DNA of 64,000 bases from Beaufortia kweichowensis (Eukaryota > Chordata > Actinopteri > Cypriniformes > Gastromyzontidae). Every line of letters begins with the position of its first letter. The first letter of the stretch is position 1. Made by a program: the position numbers and the translations under genes. The stretch spans positions 7,453,501 through 7,517,500 of the forward strand of contig CM032798.1 in assembly GCA_019155185.1 (NCBI GenBank). Reading direction: 5' to 3'. A model generated the notes under the pieces. That model was not told the origin of the DNA. It did not search any database and was given only the letters and a program-made list of their open reading frames with translations. Shown piece by piece: positions 26,392 through 39,334 of the stretch.

Positions 26392-28144
26392 ATCTTATGA
26401 CAGATGTTGGCATCAACACTTCACACTCCCTGATGTACCGTTCTTTCAGATCTTTTGCTGTCCCTTAGTCTCTTGGGATAAAGTTTAGGTATTTATGAAG
26501 GTCATTCATGAACCTGTGTACCAGTCTTCACTCATCACACTGCTGTCAGGGCTGGAACAACACACACATTTTGCTATTCCTCATCAGTTGAAGTTTGAGC
26601 TTGATTTGAACGATGGTCAGCTCTTGGTGAGCCTTTCTGTTGTGGAAAGTGTCCAGTTCTTTCTCCATCCACCCAGAGGAAAGCAGACTAAGCATTGATC
26701 TTTCTCCTCAGCCATTAGTGCTGATCTATTCCCCCTCTGCTTCATCTCAGGCTCATTTGTATTCTAATTGCCAGGCCTTGAAGTGACATGCTACGTTTGT
26801 ACAAGGCCGCTTTCTGTCAATATCATGCCAATACACGTGTTGTGCCGTTTTCACATATGCTTTGATGTTGTATATTCCAGGCAGCTCCAAAATAGTCACA
26901 TATAGATTATATGTGATTTAAATTGTATGTGGTATGATTTAGAGTTTTGTTTCTAAACTGAGTTTGTGTGTGTGTGTTAAAACATTTGACATTTTCAGAT
27001 TTGTGGTCGACCTCTCTAAAGCACTGCAGTGTTTGTTTTGATGCATTTTTGGTGGGTTTATCTGCACTCCGTTTCTGGGATTATCTCGCCCAACAAAACT
27101 TCAACCTTATCCAAGTTTTCCTCATACCTGAGATCATCAAAATTTCCCCTGCAAACTTCATGCTAGATAAAAAAGATTTCACACATAATAAGTCCATCAC
27201 GATGTGAACTGAAATTGTACAGCTCAAGGTTGCACTTTTTTAGCCCATCACAAAATCATTATTTCTTCTTAGCAATAACCTATACTGTAACAACACACAT
27301 AGTATTATTTAAACCTTTCAGTTGCTGTCACATGCAACAGTCTCAATAAAAGAGATGAATGTTTTTGCCCTATGCTTAAGAGTTTATTAATTAATATCAG
27401 GGACATTGGATTTCTGTTTGATCATCTGTCTAATTTTATAGCCAATTTTAATATTGTAGCTTTCTCTGCTCAATCCAATTACTTCCAGAAGACGATAAAC
27501 CCTAGTCCTGACATTTAAAAGACAAAGCAAACCAGCAATTTGGTCAGTGTGACACTGCGAAGGGTAGTACAGAGTAGTGTGTGCGTCCTTTTCCCTCTCA
27601 TAATCCACATGATAAAATACGGCCCCTCTTTTCAGGCATGAATAGATGCATACAGAATGCCACACATCAGTGAGCTTGTGTTGGCAGTTATTATTCATGG
27701 ACAATGCTGTGCTTGAAGTTGGAGGCTTTGGAGAAAGGAATAAAAGAAAAATAATAGATGTGCTCTGTCAAATGCTTTGTAAGGGAGATATGTACATCCG
27801 AGTGGTTACCGTTATCTTGGAGTGACTGTGTGTGTGACAGGAGGAGAGATTATTAAAACAGGTGTGTGTCTCCACATGCTGATGGTATGTGATTATTCAT
27901 TACTTGCTGCTGGCTCTCTGCTGAGAGCGGGTCCCAGAGTCACCTTGACTGAGACTCGTATAGACATATCACACTTATTATTGCTTCTGCTGTGGCCTAA
28001 TCTGGCCAACAAATGACAGACATAAACATTTACAAACGCAGTGTCACAGATTTTAATGATAAGTTATCTAAAATTTGATTTAAATGACAGTATTTCGTAT
28101 TTAAGTGACAGAAGAGTGCATACTTAAAGAAGCATACCTGTTTA

Positions 28145-28608
28145 TTCTGTTAACTGTCATGTTATTTCACTTTAATGTTTCATGGTTGAATTCTATTCTA
28201 ATCATGACAAACTACATATTCAGGACAACCTTAAAATCAATCATACTACTTTAGCTGACAAACATTAATGTTAAAACAGACTATATGGAATCTAGATAGA
28301 CATTTCGGAATAAAAAACAAACTTAATGGAATCCAGATAGACATTTTGGAATAAAAAATAGACTTTATGGAATCTAGACAGACATTTTGGAATCTAGATA
28401 GAATCTAGATAGAATATAAGACTTAGATATTAATATTTGACAAATTTAATAAACATAAACAAAAAATGTGTTAATGTTAATTATATTTTTTTAAATACCT
28501 AAAATAAAAAAGTTAATAAAACAATTGATCAAAAAAAATAATACTGAGTATAAAAAATACTGTGTATTTTTATGTGTATGCTAAATATGTGCAGTGACAG
28601 TTATCAGG
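28145..28608. mobile_element. Near full-length TTA-flanked MITE carrying a 41-bp tandem repeat
   Basis: The left terminus TTCTGTTAACTGTCA and the right terminus GTGACAGTTATCAGG (then TTA at 28609-28611) are inverted repeats. After the left end it shares TGTTATTTCACTTTAATG and TCTAATCATGACAAACTA with the copies at 19280, 39110 and 49339. It lacks the hairpin segment present in those copies. Its middle is expanded by the tandem array at 28280-28412. Confidence 0.6.
28280..28412. repeat. 41-bp tandem repeat, about three units
   Basis: Units begin at 28280, 28321 and 28362 with ACTATATGGAATCTAGATAG, ACTTAATGGAATCCAGATAG and ACTTTATGGAATCTAGACAG, a period of exactly 41 bases. The last unit decays into further copies of GAATCTAGATA. 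It lies wholly inside a MITE. Confidence 0.9.
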
Positions 28609-31600
28609 TTATACATCCCTTGCTCTGAAAGATCTTGTGAAGCCGTGTTCCGACAAATATTTTGCAGTGCAAGATGAGTCATCAATATATTTTTATCTTG
28701 ATATTTTTTTTTGAAGAAACAGAGCACACATAAATGGGTATATCTACTAAAAGTTTGTGTTCTGTACTTTTATGAGTTCGCTAGCTTTAACAGACATGGA
28801 CTAAAAGCCACCAAACTCCCATTTTGATTTCATGAGATCTTGAAAGCTCATATATCAGTTTGATCTGTCTGGTGGGTGAAGATGTCTGCAGCTTCTGCTG
28901 GTCATTCTTCATATGCTCAGACCCCACATTCGCTTCACTGATCTCATTTATGGGCTGTTGAAGTGAAGCAAGTGAGAAAATAGAGGTCTGCATATGATGA
29001 AACCTTCTGCTGCTTTGCAGACTCTTAATGCAAAACATATATTGCTGAAATTTTAATTTAAGTAAATATGACAGTCCAGGGACTTATGTTGTGTTCCAGA
29101 CAAACAGAGGGGCAGAAATACTTACTCACTTACAACCTTAAAATGTTTTAGTCAATTTAAAGCCACAGTGAAATGTCATAACTTGTTATGAGTTTATTAA
29201 CAAGCAAAATAAAAACTTTTTATGGTTAAAATGAAAAGAAATTGACATCAAATTAGTGTTTAAAAACTGTCTTTTCTTACCATAACCTGATAAAGAATAA
29301 GGTAATCTTAAAACTAATAATAATAATTTTTAATCTGAGCTTTTAAATATGATTTTACAGGAAATGTCAGTTTAACAAAGATAAAAATTACGTTATCTGC
29401 AGTTACCTAAAACACAGATAGCAATAGAAAAGCAAATATTCAAAAGTCTTTTTTTACAAGTTGTTTTCTGAATTGATAATGATAATATTCACAAAACTTA
29501 TATTTGTTTTTTTTTTACGGTGCTAATGCCAAGAATACACATACAGTTTCTTATAAATCAACATCAAACTGTTCCACTTCTGTTGAAGAATCAGTTTGCA
29601 ATTTAAAGTCCAATGGAGAATTAAAATTCACACTGTGTACACTGAACCCATAAACTCATGACAACTACAGTGTGCTGTGAGTTAGCAAAAATGTAACAGA
29701 AATGCAGCAACTCTTACGCAACACGCTTAATACAGCCTTAACACAGCCGAGACAGAATTTATCTTCAAATAATAATCACAAATCTTACTTAAATATATAT
29801 AACATATATAAAAATGTTTAATACCCATATAATGATAAGCTGTACACAGATGTCAGTTTAATAGCATGTAAAATTTAAACATAAACATTGAGAGCAGACG
29901 TAAAACACACATGCAAGCAGAAAAGTAGAGATCCTGTTGGATTGTCAATACTTGCAGTGCACCTGCAAAAGTGTTAAAATTACAGCTTCTAAGCAATAAC
30001 CTGGTCTATTTTCTTCTAAAATTGTACCATAGGGATAGAAAACAAAAGCACTGAGTCTATTGATATGTCTGTATCTTTTACAAGTACCACTAAAGTTGAC
30101 TATAATAGTTTTAAAACACTTTGAAGTTACAGTAATGTTATTTTATATATATTCATGAATGGATTTTAATTGGTCATTAATTGTCCTAAGGTTTTAATCC
30201 TTGAGTTGTTTAAAAGGTACTTTTAGTCCTGGCAGGCAGTATTGAGTTCTTGAAGTTACAGAATGCTTTTATATCAAAAATTTTATTCCTCATCATATGA
30301 CCCCTTTAGCACATTCAGGATGATGAATGATCTCCTTTCATATCTTCCCCTCAACCTTCATCCTGAGCCGGTCTCCATCTCTTCCAAGTCTCTCTTGACG
30401 TATATGTCCTGGATCTGTCTGTCTTCTTCTGCATCTGCCTCTTTAACAGCTCAAACTGCCTATCTGGATACGTGGTCTTCCTGGCAGATTGTGTGTGAGA
30501 GAGTAGGGGCGTGCGAGAAATACTGCATGCTCCATTACAGCACAAACCCCGTAGGGAGCAGGGATGAAAAGAAGAAAATGATGATAATATTGAAGGTGGA
30601 GAGAAAACAAGAAACAACTACGCAAGCAGAAAACGAGAGAGAAAATACAATTTAGGGGAGGGTAATGAAAAAAGAATGGGAAGGTTTGTGAGGAAAGCTC
30701 AATATAGACAGCAGCAGATCAAACAAAGGCGGAGGGTAGAGTTCATATTGAGGACAGTTCATCCATAAACTGGACAATCCTGATGTTTTTTACTTAAACT
30801 GCTCTCTCTACGTCTAACAAAAGCTTTCTTCTTGCAGGGTAGTATCACTACCACCAGGGAATAATAAGATAAATTTTTCAGGAGTGTAAAATAACAACGA
30901 TTAAGCCCAGCCTTTCATCACACTGACTTTCACAGCACAGTTCTGTAGCCCCTCCGGATTGATGGAAGCCGACGTCGCATTTCCTTCGCAATTGCAGTGA
31001 TGTCCTCGGCGAAATGCCAGCGTTCTCTTGATTAATCTGCCTGTTCTCTTCCAATCAGTGTCACAGCGGGAGAGAAATGCCGTGTGTTTTAAATGCCCAG
31101 CTTTTGCACACGGGTCGGTTTTATGAGCTCGGCCTCCCGTGGACATGCACAAACGCTGCATCCTGTTGGTGAGACAGCTTGGGTGCGAAAAAACAAAAAC
31201 GGTGATGGAAAATTGCAGCCTGACAAGGGATGTTATAAATAGGTCCTCCATCTAATAAAAACGTGTGACCATCTTCTGCTCTTGAACTTTGCATTCCAAG
31301 TCTGACCCTCAAAATTGATGTATTTAATTTTTAATTAACTCATCTCTTTTCTAATATCAGATGTTATGCTTTTACCCCAAACACCAACCTGCTCTAGCAG
31401 CCCTGGTTTATTCAATATTGTTATTTTTTTATTGAACATTCACAATAGATAGTCAACATACGTTGAACACAAACAGTATAAATACAACTATAACTATCCA
31501 AATCAATAAATAATATGGGGTGCTGCAAACATTTATCCAATTAATTATACAATGACATGATTATTTACTCAAAACAAATGAAAAGGGCTATATGAAAATA

Positions 31601-33769
31601 GGAAAAACTGTGTTTTAAACCTTTCCAATTTGTCTGATGAATATGGGTATAATTTTTATAGTAACAAAAGCAAATCAATAATATGGATTTGTCTTTTTAA
31701 AATATCAAATAGCAATTAGGTAAAACAGCTGATCTACTGAAAATAAAAATGAATTATCATTTTAATACAAAGATGAGTCTTGTCAAAAGAAAGACGACAA
31801 TTAAAGACAAAGACCAAAGACATTCAAAAAGCAAATCGATGACACTTAGCCTTGCTAATTATGTAACATGATTTATTTTTATTATTTTACTCTTATAATA
31901 AGTAAAGTATATATAATGTCCATCCTTGTGTTTAGTCTGTCTTCACTGTAAAGTCCAGACACTATATCATCGCTGACTCAACAACTAACAAAGCTGCTCC
32001 AGCAGAACATCGTAACTCAACACGTACGCAAACAAAAGAAAAGAGAATGAACATGAATTGGTTCTCCGGCTCAATTGACAGTTCTGGATCTTTGTAGTTT
32101 TAGCGAGCTGTCTTCACCCCACAGCAAACATGCAGTTTGATTCTGATGAGACAGCAGGTTCTGTGTAACTACTGACCGTTGCCATGCTCTGAGTTTCTGT
32201 TATGCGCACAGAATAACAAAAATAGTTCTTTACAAAAATTTTGCTACACAGCAGTTGTTAGTCTCCAAAACACTGGATAAGCATAGAGAAATTGTGCTGA
32301 GATCTTCTGAAAGGTCCAAATGTTGATGGATAGTTCATGACAACATACTGCAATAGTAATTTTATGAAAAAGAAAAACAGGCTAGAGGGGATTTACAGTA
32401 AACCAGTTTTATATCTATATGTACATTTAAAAACAGACTTAATGAATATTGTTGAAAACAAATATTGTGTCAGATCTGTTAGTCGGCTTTGTGACACTTT
32501 TTAATCAAATGACCCTTATAAAGATCTTCATTTCTGTTTTACAGGTTTATCAAAGCAATTTAAATTAAGCCCCTTTCCTTGGATATTGTGTACCATTAGT
32601 TGGAATTCAATGATCAAAAGCTTATAATAGTCTTTATTTTTAGCGAAAATCTGGATTTCAGCCACTATAGTCTGTGACTTTGGCCACATTTACAGCATAT
32701 TAGCTTTCAGGTTGAGCCCCGGACTCTCACTTTTCCAATTTCCGTCGAGACAGAGATGATGCCATACAGCTAGACTCTGTCAGTGATGAACTAATCATCC
32801 CAGACGCGACCTGATGCTGCTCAGCCTGACTGGTTTCTTAACTACAGTGGACTGTGTGAATCTGGGTCAATTACACATACACACAAAAAAGAGGCACATA
32901 CACATAAAATGGCATTTTTTGCACTTTTCACAAAAAATAAGCTGTACATACAGTAGTAAGAAAAACAGGGGTAAAGAGTTGAGCATTGCTGCAGTAGCAT
33001 AAATGCCCCAGTGTGTAAATATTTGGTATGTTGTAAGACATGCACATTTTTTGTTTTGTCATCACTTTGCTAATATCAACACATACTGTAGTCCCAAAGC
33101 ATAGCCTAGTGAGTGTGGTGGGACCGATGTCTTGATGACTCAAGACAGTGATTTGGTTTATTTATTTATGCCTCTTTAAAGAAAAGAGGATTGTGGGTAA
33201 TTCAAAATGCAGGTAAATCAGCAATTAGTCTATGGGGTTTGACCAAAAATAGGTTGTAGATCTTTTCTAAATAAACAGTTGTGGAAAACAGGTAAATTCA
33301 TTACTAAAAATGAATAATAAAAGCAAAATAAATGAAACTAACCATGTAATCATGCATTGCTGGGGAATTAAAATAAATATGTCTCTTTTAAGAGCAATTG
33401 TTAATTCCCTAGCTTCAACTATATTTCTATTTGTAAACATGTAAACATTGTAGACTTCACATACTGTTAATTCTTTAGACGAAATATTACAGTCTCTTAC
33501 ATTTATTGAAGCATCTGCTAAATTAATAAATGTACTTTTAACTCTTAGGTCCTTTTTTTAAAGCAAAACCAAATGTGACGCTACACTAAATGCTACACAA
33601 AATATTCGTAAACATAAAGATTCTGTAATTTGTGCACAGGTTTCTACATTTTACGGTGCTTAAACTGTATTTTCATGTTTGTACTGAAATGTGGTAAAAT
33701 TCTAATGAGGCTCTATGGAAGATTAAGCTTTCTGCCCCCATGTCCTATTTCTCTTTAAGAAGGGATTGT

Positions 33770-33843
33770 ATTTATTGAAGTACACTGTGGCTGCAGATAA
33801 AAGAGGTGGCGATACTCTGCTGTCACCACATACTTCAATAAAT
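33770..33843. repeat. Short inverted repeat, 13-bp arms
   Basis: ATTTATTGAAGTA at 33770-33782 is exactly inverted as TACTTCAATAAAT at 33831-33843, with a 48-base spacer that has elevated GC. It could be a tiny foldback or a pair of protein sites. Confidence 0.6.
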
Positions 33844-35794
33844 CTCATCCAATTCAGTGACTGTACTGCCAATCATTTGAATCATTAGGATTAGAATAAG
33901 TGAAAACTAGGAAGAATTCTAATTAACCTTTGAAGACCTTATTGAATGTCTTGATGTCACATTGAAATACATTTCCTTGTCAAATACAGTATATCGGTCC
34001 TGACTTGAGATATCAGTTTAGACAGCTCTGCCTTTCACCCTTTCCTGACAGACTGATTTAGCTTCATGTGACTAATCAAAAACGTTAAGACCTCCACAGA
34101 AAAGTCTGTCATCTTTATGCTGAGATGACTGCTATAAGATTTGAATTTGTTTGTATTAAAATGTTAAAAACGTTTAACCTTTGTGGTTAATTTGATTTAT
34201 ACTTGAATTGTGATTATAGAAAAAAATTGATAATATGAAATTCTGGCATCAGTAAACATACTTAATACCACAATCTTAAAGGATTGGCTTGGAAAGTACA
34301 TCCTTAGAAAGAACTTTAAAAAAAGATTTGAAAGATTAAACAGTTTAATTGTAAGAAAGGCTTCTCTCAGCTAAATACTTAATACAATGCCCAATGTGCC
34401 TAATAAGTTCACCGTTTATTAGCTATTCATGGGGTGGAAAGAAGTTCTGATGACTCAGGTATGGATTGTTTGGAGGCTGTAATCAAATGGGACTTTTGGC
34501 TGGGATGTAGGTGACGACTTCTCTGGACTAGAGACAGAGAAGGCCTTGAATTTGTAATGTATGATCTCTGGTTTCTTAAAGATTCTCTTATTTAGAAACA
34601 GGCTACACTAATGAAATAAATTCATGCTGGGTTGCATTTCTTCACTTTAATCTGGTAAGGGGCTTCATGCTGTCCTAATAAAGCTTAAAATGAGACAATA
34701 AGCAATCAAAGCTTTTATTTGTTAAATAGTAGCTAACTGAAAATGCATATTACGGGTTTTATAGCTTAAAACAGTAACTCAAAACAGAGCACAAGGAAGA
34801 ACTGAGATTGTTTTGGTACAGTAATTTTATGAAAGAGCTCTACTTTCAGATATGGCTGTACATTATCCCACTTATTACACGGTTTACCACATACAGTAAG
34901 TAGATAACTTGACACACAATACTGATTTAAAAAAATTGATTTATTTATTTGTCATGAATACAAAAACTTCCTCTCGGCTTTAGATACAACTGAAGACACA
35001 ACAATCACCCAATTTGGTTGAACTATTTGTAATATAATCTCATATATGATATTAATTAGGCATATTTCTATCTAATTTATTGTAAGTGAGTTATGTTCAA
35101 GGTCAAGTTGACTCACAGTACCCAGATAAATCTGTGTTATAGTTGTGATGTTTTGGGAAATAACATACTCTGTAATGTCACGACTGGCCAATCAGAATCA
35201 AGTCTTCCAGAGCACCTTTTAATAAAACTATGTATCTTAGGTAGATTAAAAAAATGCATTTTTGCAGGAAAGAAGCAGTAATATTTCATCTTAGTGGCTG
35301 ATATATTCTGTGTAACATGTTCTAATAAACAGTCAGTGAATTATAGCAACAATTATTGATGTTTCTTGTGAAGCAAGCTGTGTGAATCATATTTCTGTAT
35401 AATATGACATTATCTAGGATCGATTAAGTGTAAACTCATTTTTTTTCACTTACTATGTGGAGGTTCTGCTGAACAGGTTCGGTTACACACATAGTGATGA
35501 ATGGTGCTCATTTGACCCACTTTTACATATCTCTGGATACTGTACACGACCGAAATTCTAAACACCTTGGATGTGTCTTGAAACCTTATTGGCTGCCTAC
35601 TTAGAATGCAAAAACACCATCTAGGAGACAGCTCACTAAATTTTGATACACATACATGACTGTATGTTTACAGTAAATACATTTATATGTGCATTTTTAA
35701 AGGTTATTTGTTACAATAGTAAATACTCATTTTATAATACTCAAAAACACTTTCAGGCTTGTTTAATAGCATTAGTGTAGCATCAGGGGAACTG

Positions 35795-36885
35795 TCACCC
35801 AAGATTTTGTGTCTGTTCCTTCAAGCGCCAGGCAGCGTCCATGTATTTTGTGATTTCAGAGTTTTGCCGTGGGAAGTTTAGTCTCCTGTCGGTGCGATCT
35901 GTGACAAGCTGCACAAAGAAGCAGATTAGTAGTTTTTAACATTATACAATAGTTATGACTGTAGTCTACAACAGTTAGAGTACGACTGTATATGAATCCA
36001 CTGTGGCCTACCCAATGCAAAATAAAATCCACTAAAAAACTTTGCATTTATCTTTTGCAGTGCAAAGGTCATGGGTTTGATTACCAGGAAACACACATAC
36101 TGAAAAATAATAAACTGAATTCACTTTTAAGTTGCTTTGGATGAAAGTGTATAAGATGAAAGTATGCAATGTTTATTCTAAATATAAATCTAGAGCTAAC
36201 CAGACTAAATCAGTGATGCCAATGTTATTAAAATAAGGTTTACCAGAGGACTGGATAACCAGCCTATCTCTTGTGCTTCGGTCTGAGGGTGTGTGTACTT
36301 CTTTGTTGGTTCCAGACGAGACCCATGTATGATTTGGAGAAAAGCAGCTGCAGGAAAACGTTTTGTCAATATAACTGTAATTGTTACAAGTCTGTCACAA
36401 TAGACTTTCTTCAGTGCTTCAGATTTATACAAAAATAAAACAATTCACTGAAGCACACATTACTACAACTTCAAACAGAATGTATTAAAACTAAATCACA
36501 GACACAAAGATATAGGTGAGATAGCAGGGGGGTTATGACAGCCTAGTAATAATAACTATTAGGTATGGTATTTTCGTGAAACCTATGGTAGAACTGTGTA
36601 AGGTTAATCAAAATACTTACGATCCTCTTCTTCTTTTCCATGGGTGATTCTAGACATGGGCTTATCGGTCAAAATGTGCACTAAAACACAGTAAAGAGGC
36701 TCTTTTACACATGTGCAACATAAATATAGAAATAAATCTTGTACAAATATACAGTACTCACGCTTTTTGAATGGGTTGATGTTAAACTCTGTGTGAAGCT
36801 TCTGGTGTCTTAACTCCTTCATTATAGTCTCGACGTGAATAGCATTTTGATGCACTATGTCCACAGGTTCTTTGGGGTTTGCCAT
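35795..36885 (-). CDS. cfap144: Cilia- and flagella-associated protein 144 (FAM183A), 4 exons, complete
   Basis: Coding exons in transcript order are 36885-36762, 36680-36621, 36347-36244 and 35908-35795, all GT-AG and in phase, giving 133 aa (human FAM183A: 134). The start is the first in-frame ATG of the leader, MANPKEPVDIVHQN. Shared family landmarks are VHQN, the KELRxQKLHTxF block, KPMS, FLQIIH, the KKYTHPQTEAQEIGW block (human KKYPETQTEGQEVGW) and DRRLNFPRQNSEIT near the C terminus. The family consists of small microtubule inner proteins inside motile-cilium doublets. Introns are very short (81, 273 and 335 bp). A perfect X-box sits 109 bases upstream of the start, as expected for an RFX-driven motile-cilium gene. 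The stop is TGA at 35797-35795. Confidence 0.95.
36050..36165 (+). repeat. tRNA-derived SINE fragment (cyprinid type)
   Basis: GTGCAAAGGTCATGGGTTTGATTACCAGGAAACACACATACTG corresponds to a tRNA-like B box (GGTTCGATTCC type) and linker; it is followed by AAGTTGCTTTGGATGAAAGTGT, the conserved core of cyprinid SINEs (GTCGCTTTGGATAAAAGCGT type). It lies within intron 3 of cfap144. Confidence 0.65.
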
Positions 36886-36993
36886 ATTTACTAAAGTATT
36901 GTTTACTATTGTTATTTGATTATGAAGGGTGCACTTGTGATCACTAAAATCACTTCCTGGGACGGGTAGCGCTTTACTCTCTACCGGAGTCGT

Positions 36994-37006
36994 GTTGCTT
37001 GGCAAC
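36994..37006. promoter_or_regulatory. X-box (RFX binding site) upstream of cfap144
   Basis: The 13-mer GTTGCTTGGCAAC is a perfect inverted repeat (GTTGC and GGCAAC around TT) and fits the RFX X-box consensus. It lies 109 bases 5' of the cfap144 start codon. RFX factors, with FOXJ1, control motile-cilium genes in vertebrates. A forkhead-type word TTGTTTAC lies between this site and the start, at about 36899-36906. Confidence 0.8.
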
Positions 37007-37139
37007 AGGTAAATATAAAGTTGCTGTTGGTTTGCATTGATCGGTTTTGTCCGCGCGATGGCGCTCGAACCTCACAATAGTTAGCTCGTGCAGTACTTCG
37101 AGTCAGTCCTCGTGTATTTCCACGGTGGCCTTTGCAAAT

Positions 37140-37169
37140 ATGTTTACTCCAGGAAACACTAGATTCGGG
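37140..37169 (+). other. Possible first exon of a divergent transcript
   Basis: About 255 bases from the cfap144 start, on the opposite strand, ATG opens a 10-codon frame (MFTPGNTRFG) that runs into a donor-like GTAAAT at 37170. The region between could act as a bidirectional promoter. I could not find a downstream exon that continues it and do not recognise the peptide, so it may be noncoding or chance. Confidence 0.2.
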
Positions 37170-37439
37170 GTAAATGCATCAAGGGTAATATTTTACTTTA
37201 GTTGTTCAATGTAGACATTCTACTAGCTGTAAGTAACATTGCAATTACATGTCAACCTAGTAACGCTAACAGTCTGCTAATACAGTCTGCGAGTTGACAT
37301 TTATTTTAGGTCAAATTACTCACAAGAATCATGTCCACAGATACTGATAATCATAGTACCATTCCTCTCGGTAATCATTTCACAACCTTCCAGTTGTTTA
37401 TACAGTCTTTGTATGATTTGATTCAAATTTATGTACATG

Positions 37440-37490
37440 TATTCCTGTAGCAGACGCTTTTATTCACGGTAACTTACAAATAGACAATTC
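37440..37490 (-). repeat. SINE tail fragment
   Basis: GTAGCAGACGCTTTTATTCACGGTAACTTACAAATAG is the reverse complement of the common cyprinid SINE tail (AAGTCGCTTTGGATAAAAGCGTCTGCTA type). Only this end is recognisable. Shorter related scraps occur near 33500-33530 and 59410-59455. Confidence 0.55.
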
Positions 37491-39109
37491 CAGCGATATA
37501 GACGTGATATTTTCAATCAAATTTGAAACATAAATTCTCATAGTATGTAATTATTAAATATATTGAAGCATGTGTTTACATTTGTTTATATCTATACTGA
37601 TAGAGTCTACACATCAGAATAAAAAAATGAAAATATGCATGCATTATGGATGTGACAAACAAGATAACATGTTTTTAAAAACTATACATTTTATATATAT
37701 TAAAATGCACAAACCAGAAGATATAAATGGATATAGAAATATTATTATTATAATATTATTATTAATTATGAAGAGTATGGACTGTTCTGAATGTGACAAA
37801 ACTGTGAAAAAACTGCACTTTACCTGACTATAAAAAACCATGCTTTTTACATAAAAAATGTGTGAAACACCTCACATGGGTATTTAAACGGCTAAATCCT
37901 GACATAATTCTTTGTTTAATATCAAAATGTGCATTGTTTTATATTTTTATAAGTAACATGCATGCTGCTGTGAACCTGTGGATGTTTTAGAGCGTGAGAA
38001 AGTTTTGAGAGCGTCTAACAAAGAGTTTCTGCTATGTCTGTGACGACTAGTCATCCATAACCACTATCTGTGCGGGAATACAAACACACACTTGCTCGAG
38101 GCCTATTGTCTACACACATACACACACACACACCACGATAAATCTCTATCTTTTGCACAAAGAGACTACGTGGAATGTGTGTGTGTGTGTTTGTTTAAGT
38201 GTGAGCAAGTGTACGTTGAGGTTCAGATAAATGCACCTACCATCATTTTTTTTTGGCCACCTTCAGCTGTAAGATGCTTTATTCTCTCAGTCTCACAGGG
38301 AGAGAAGCGGCTGCAAAATCCATATCAGGTAGATAAACCCCAGGAGTACATACACCACTGATGAAACTGATTGTACTGAATACACTCACCATCATTGAGA
38401 AGAGACGCCACCTGGTCATGGGAAACTCTTTAAAAAAATCAGATTGGCTCTGCTTTTTGGGTGCTCTCACAGCCTGATCTAAGTATTAGTAACATTTTTT
38501 TGCTTATGGGAATAAATGAAAGTTTCAGGATGCCAGTGTATTCAAAGCAACAGTGTGTAGCTTCAGCAGTCATGGTCTTTTCTATCTGGTCTTTGAAATC
38601 CTGTTCTGGATGCTTTTGGATGCATAGATTGAATAACACAGTATAGATAATAAGCATCAACAAGTTTGAGTTTATCTTTAGTGCTATTACAGCATAAATA
38701 ACTTTCACTTTGATCTCTTAAGATTTAACTTGGACTATTTTTGAAAACCATTCATTCCTAAATAACAACATGTGTATCGGTGTGTATGTGCGTAAGACAA
38801 ATTTTCTGATTTCCTGATTGTCTGATTAGCAGTTGTCATGTGGAGCCTCAGACGAGCTGTAGTTTGCATTCTTGGTTGGATTTCCCCTTTTTCTAGACTG
38901 AAATTTTAAATTAATCCTTTCACATCTTTTCAATCATATCACTAATGCCTTAGATGGTAAAGTACCTTAAGCTGCCTTTTAGGAATTCTGCCATGGATAT
39001 CCATTTTATTTCAACATCCCTATGTGACACATCAATTTGGGACTAAATGTGCATAACTTACAGTAATATAACAAATGTACAAGATTTGTAATTCATTTAT
39101 CTATAGAAT

Positions 39110-39334
39110 AAAATACATTTGAGATATTTTTAAAAATATTTTTGACTTTATCTTTTGATTTCCTTTGATTGTTTTTTAAATTTATGTTTATTGTTATGAA
39201 TGTCATTTGTCAAATATTTATGCTTTCCATCAATTTATAGTTTGTCATGATTAGATTAGAATTAAGCTATGAAATATTAAAGTGAATAGTGAAATAATAA
39301 GTGTTCCACCTGTGGAATGGTGACAGTTAACAGG
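39110..39334 (+). mobile_element. MITE copy with hairpin (CCTGTTAACTGTCAC family), left end lost
   Basis: The right end GTGACAGTTAACAGG followed by TTA matches the copy at 19280-19539. The upstream text (TTTGTCATGATTAGATTAGAATTAAGC, GAAATATTAAAGTGAATAGTGAA) is also shared. The internal hairpin here is TTCCAC-CT-GTGGAA at 39304-39317. The left boundary is approximate. Confidence 0.6.

Noticed and set aside
30263..30655. 130-codon plus-strand frame with an overlapping 88-codon minus-strand frame
   Set aside because: No recognisable motif and no splice signals tying it to other exons; low-complexity serine/threonine and lysine-rich parts.
36886..37005. Longer N terminus for cfap144 using the open frame upstream
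   Set aside because: The frame is open upstream but holds no ATG before the one at 36885, and homologues start at the equivalent of MANPKEP. The upstream part contains the X-box and is promoter or leader.
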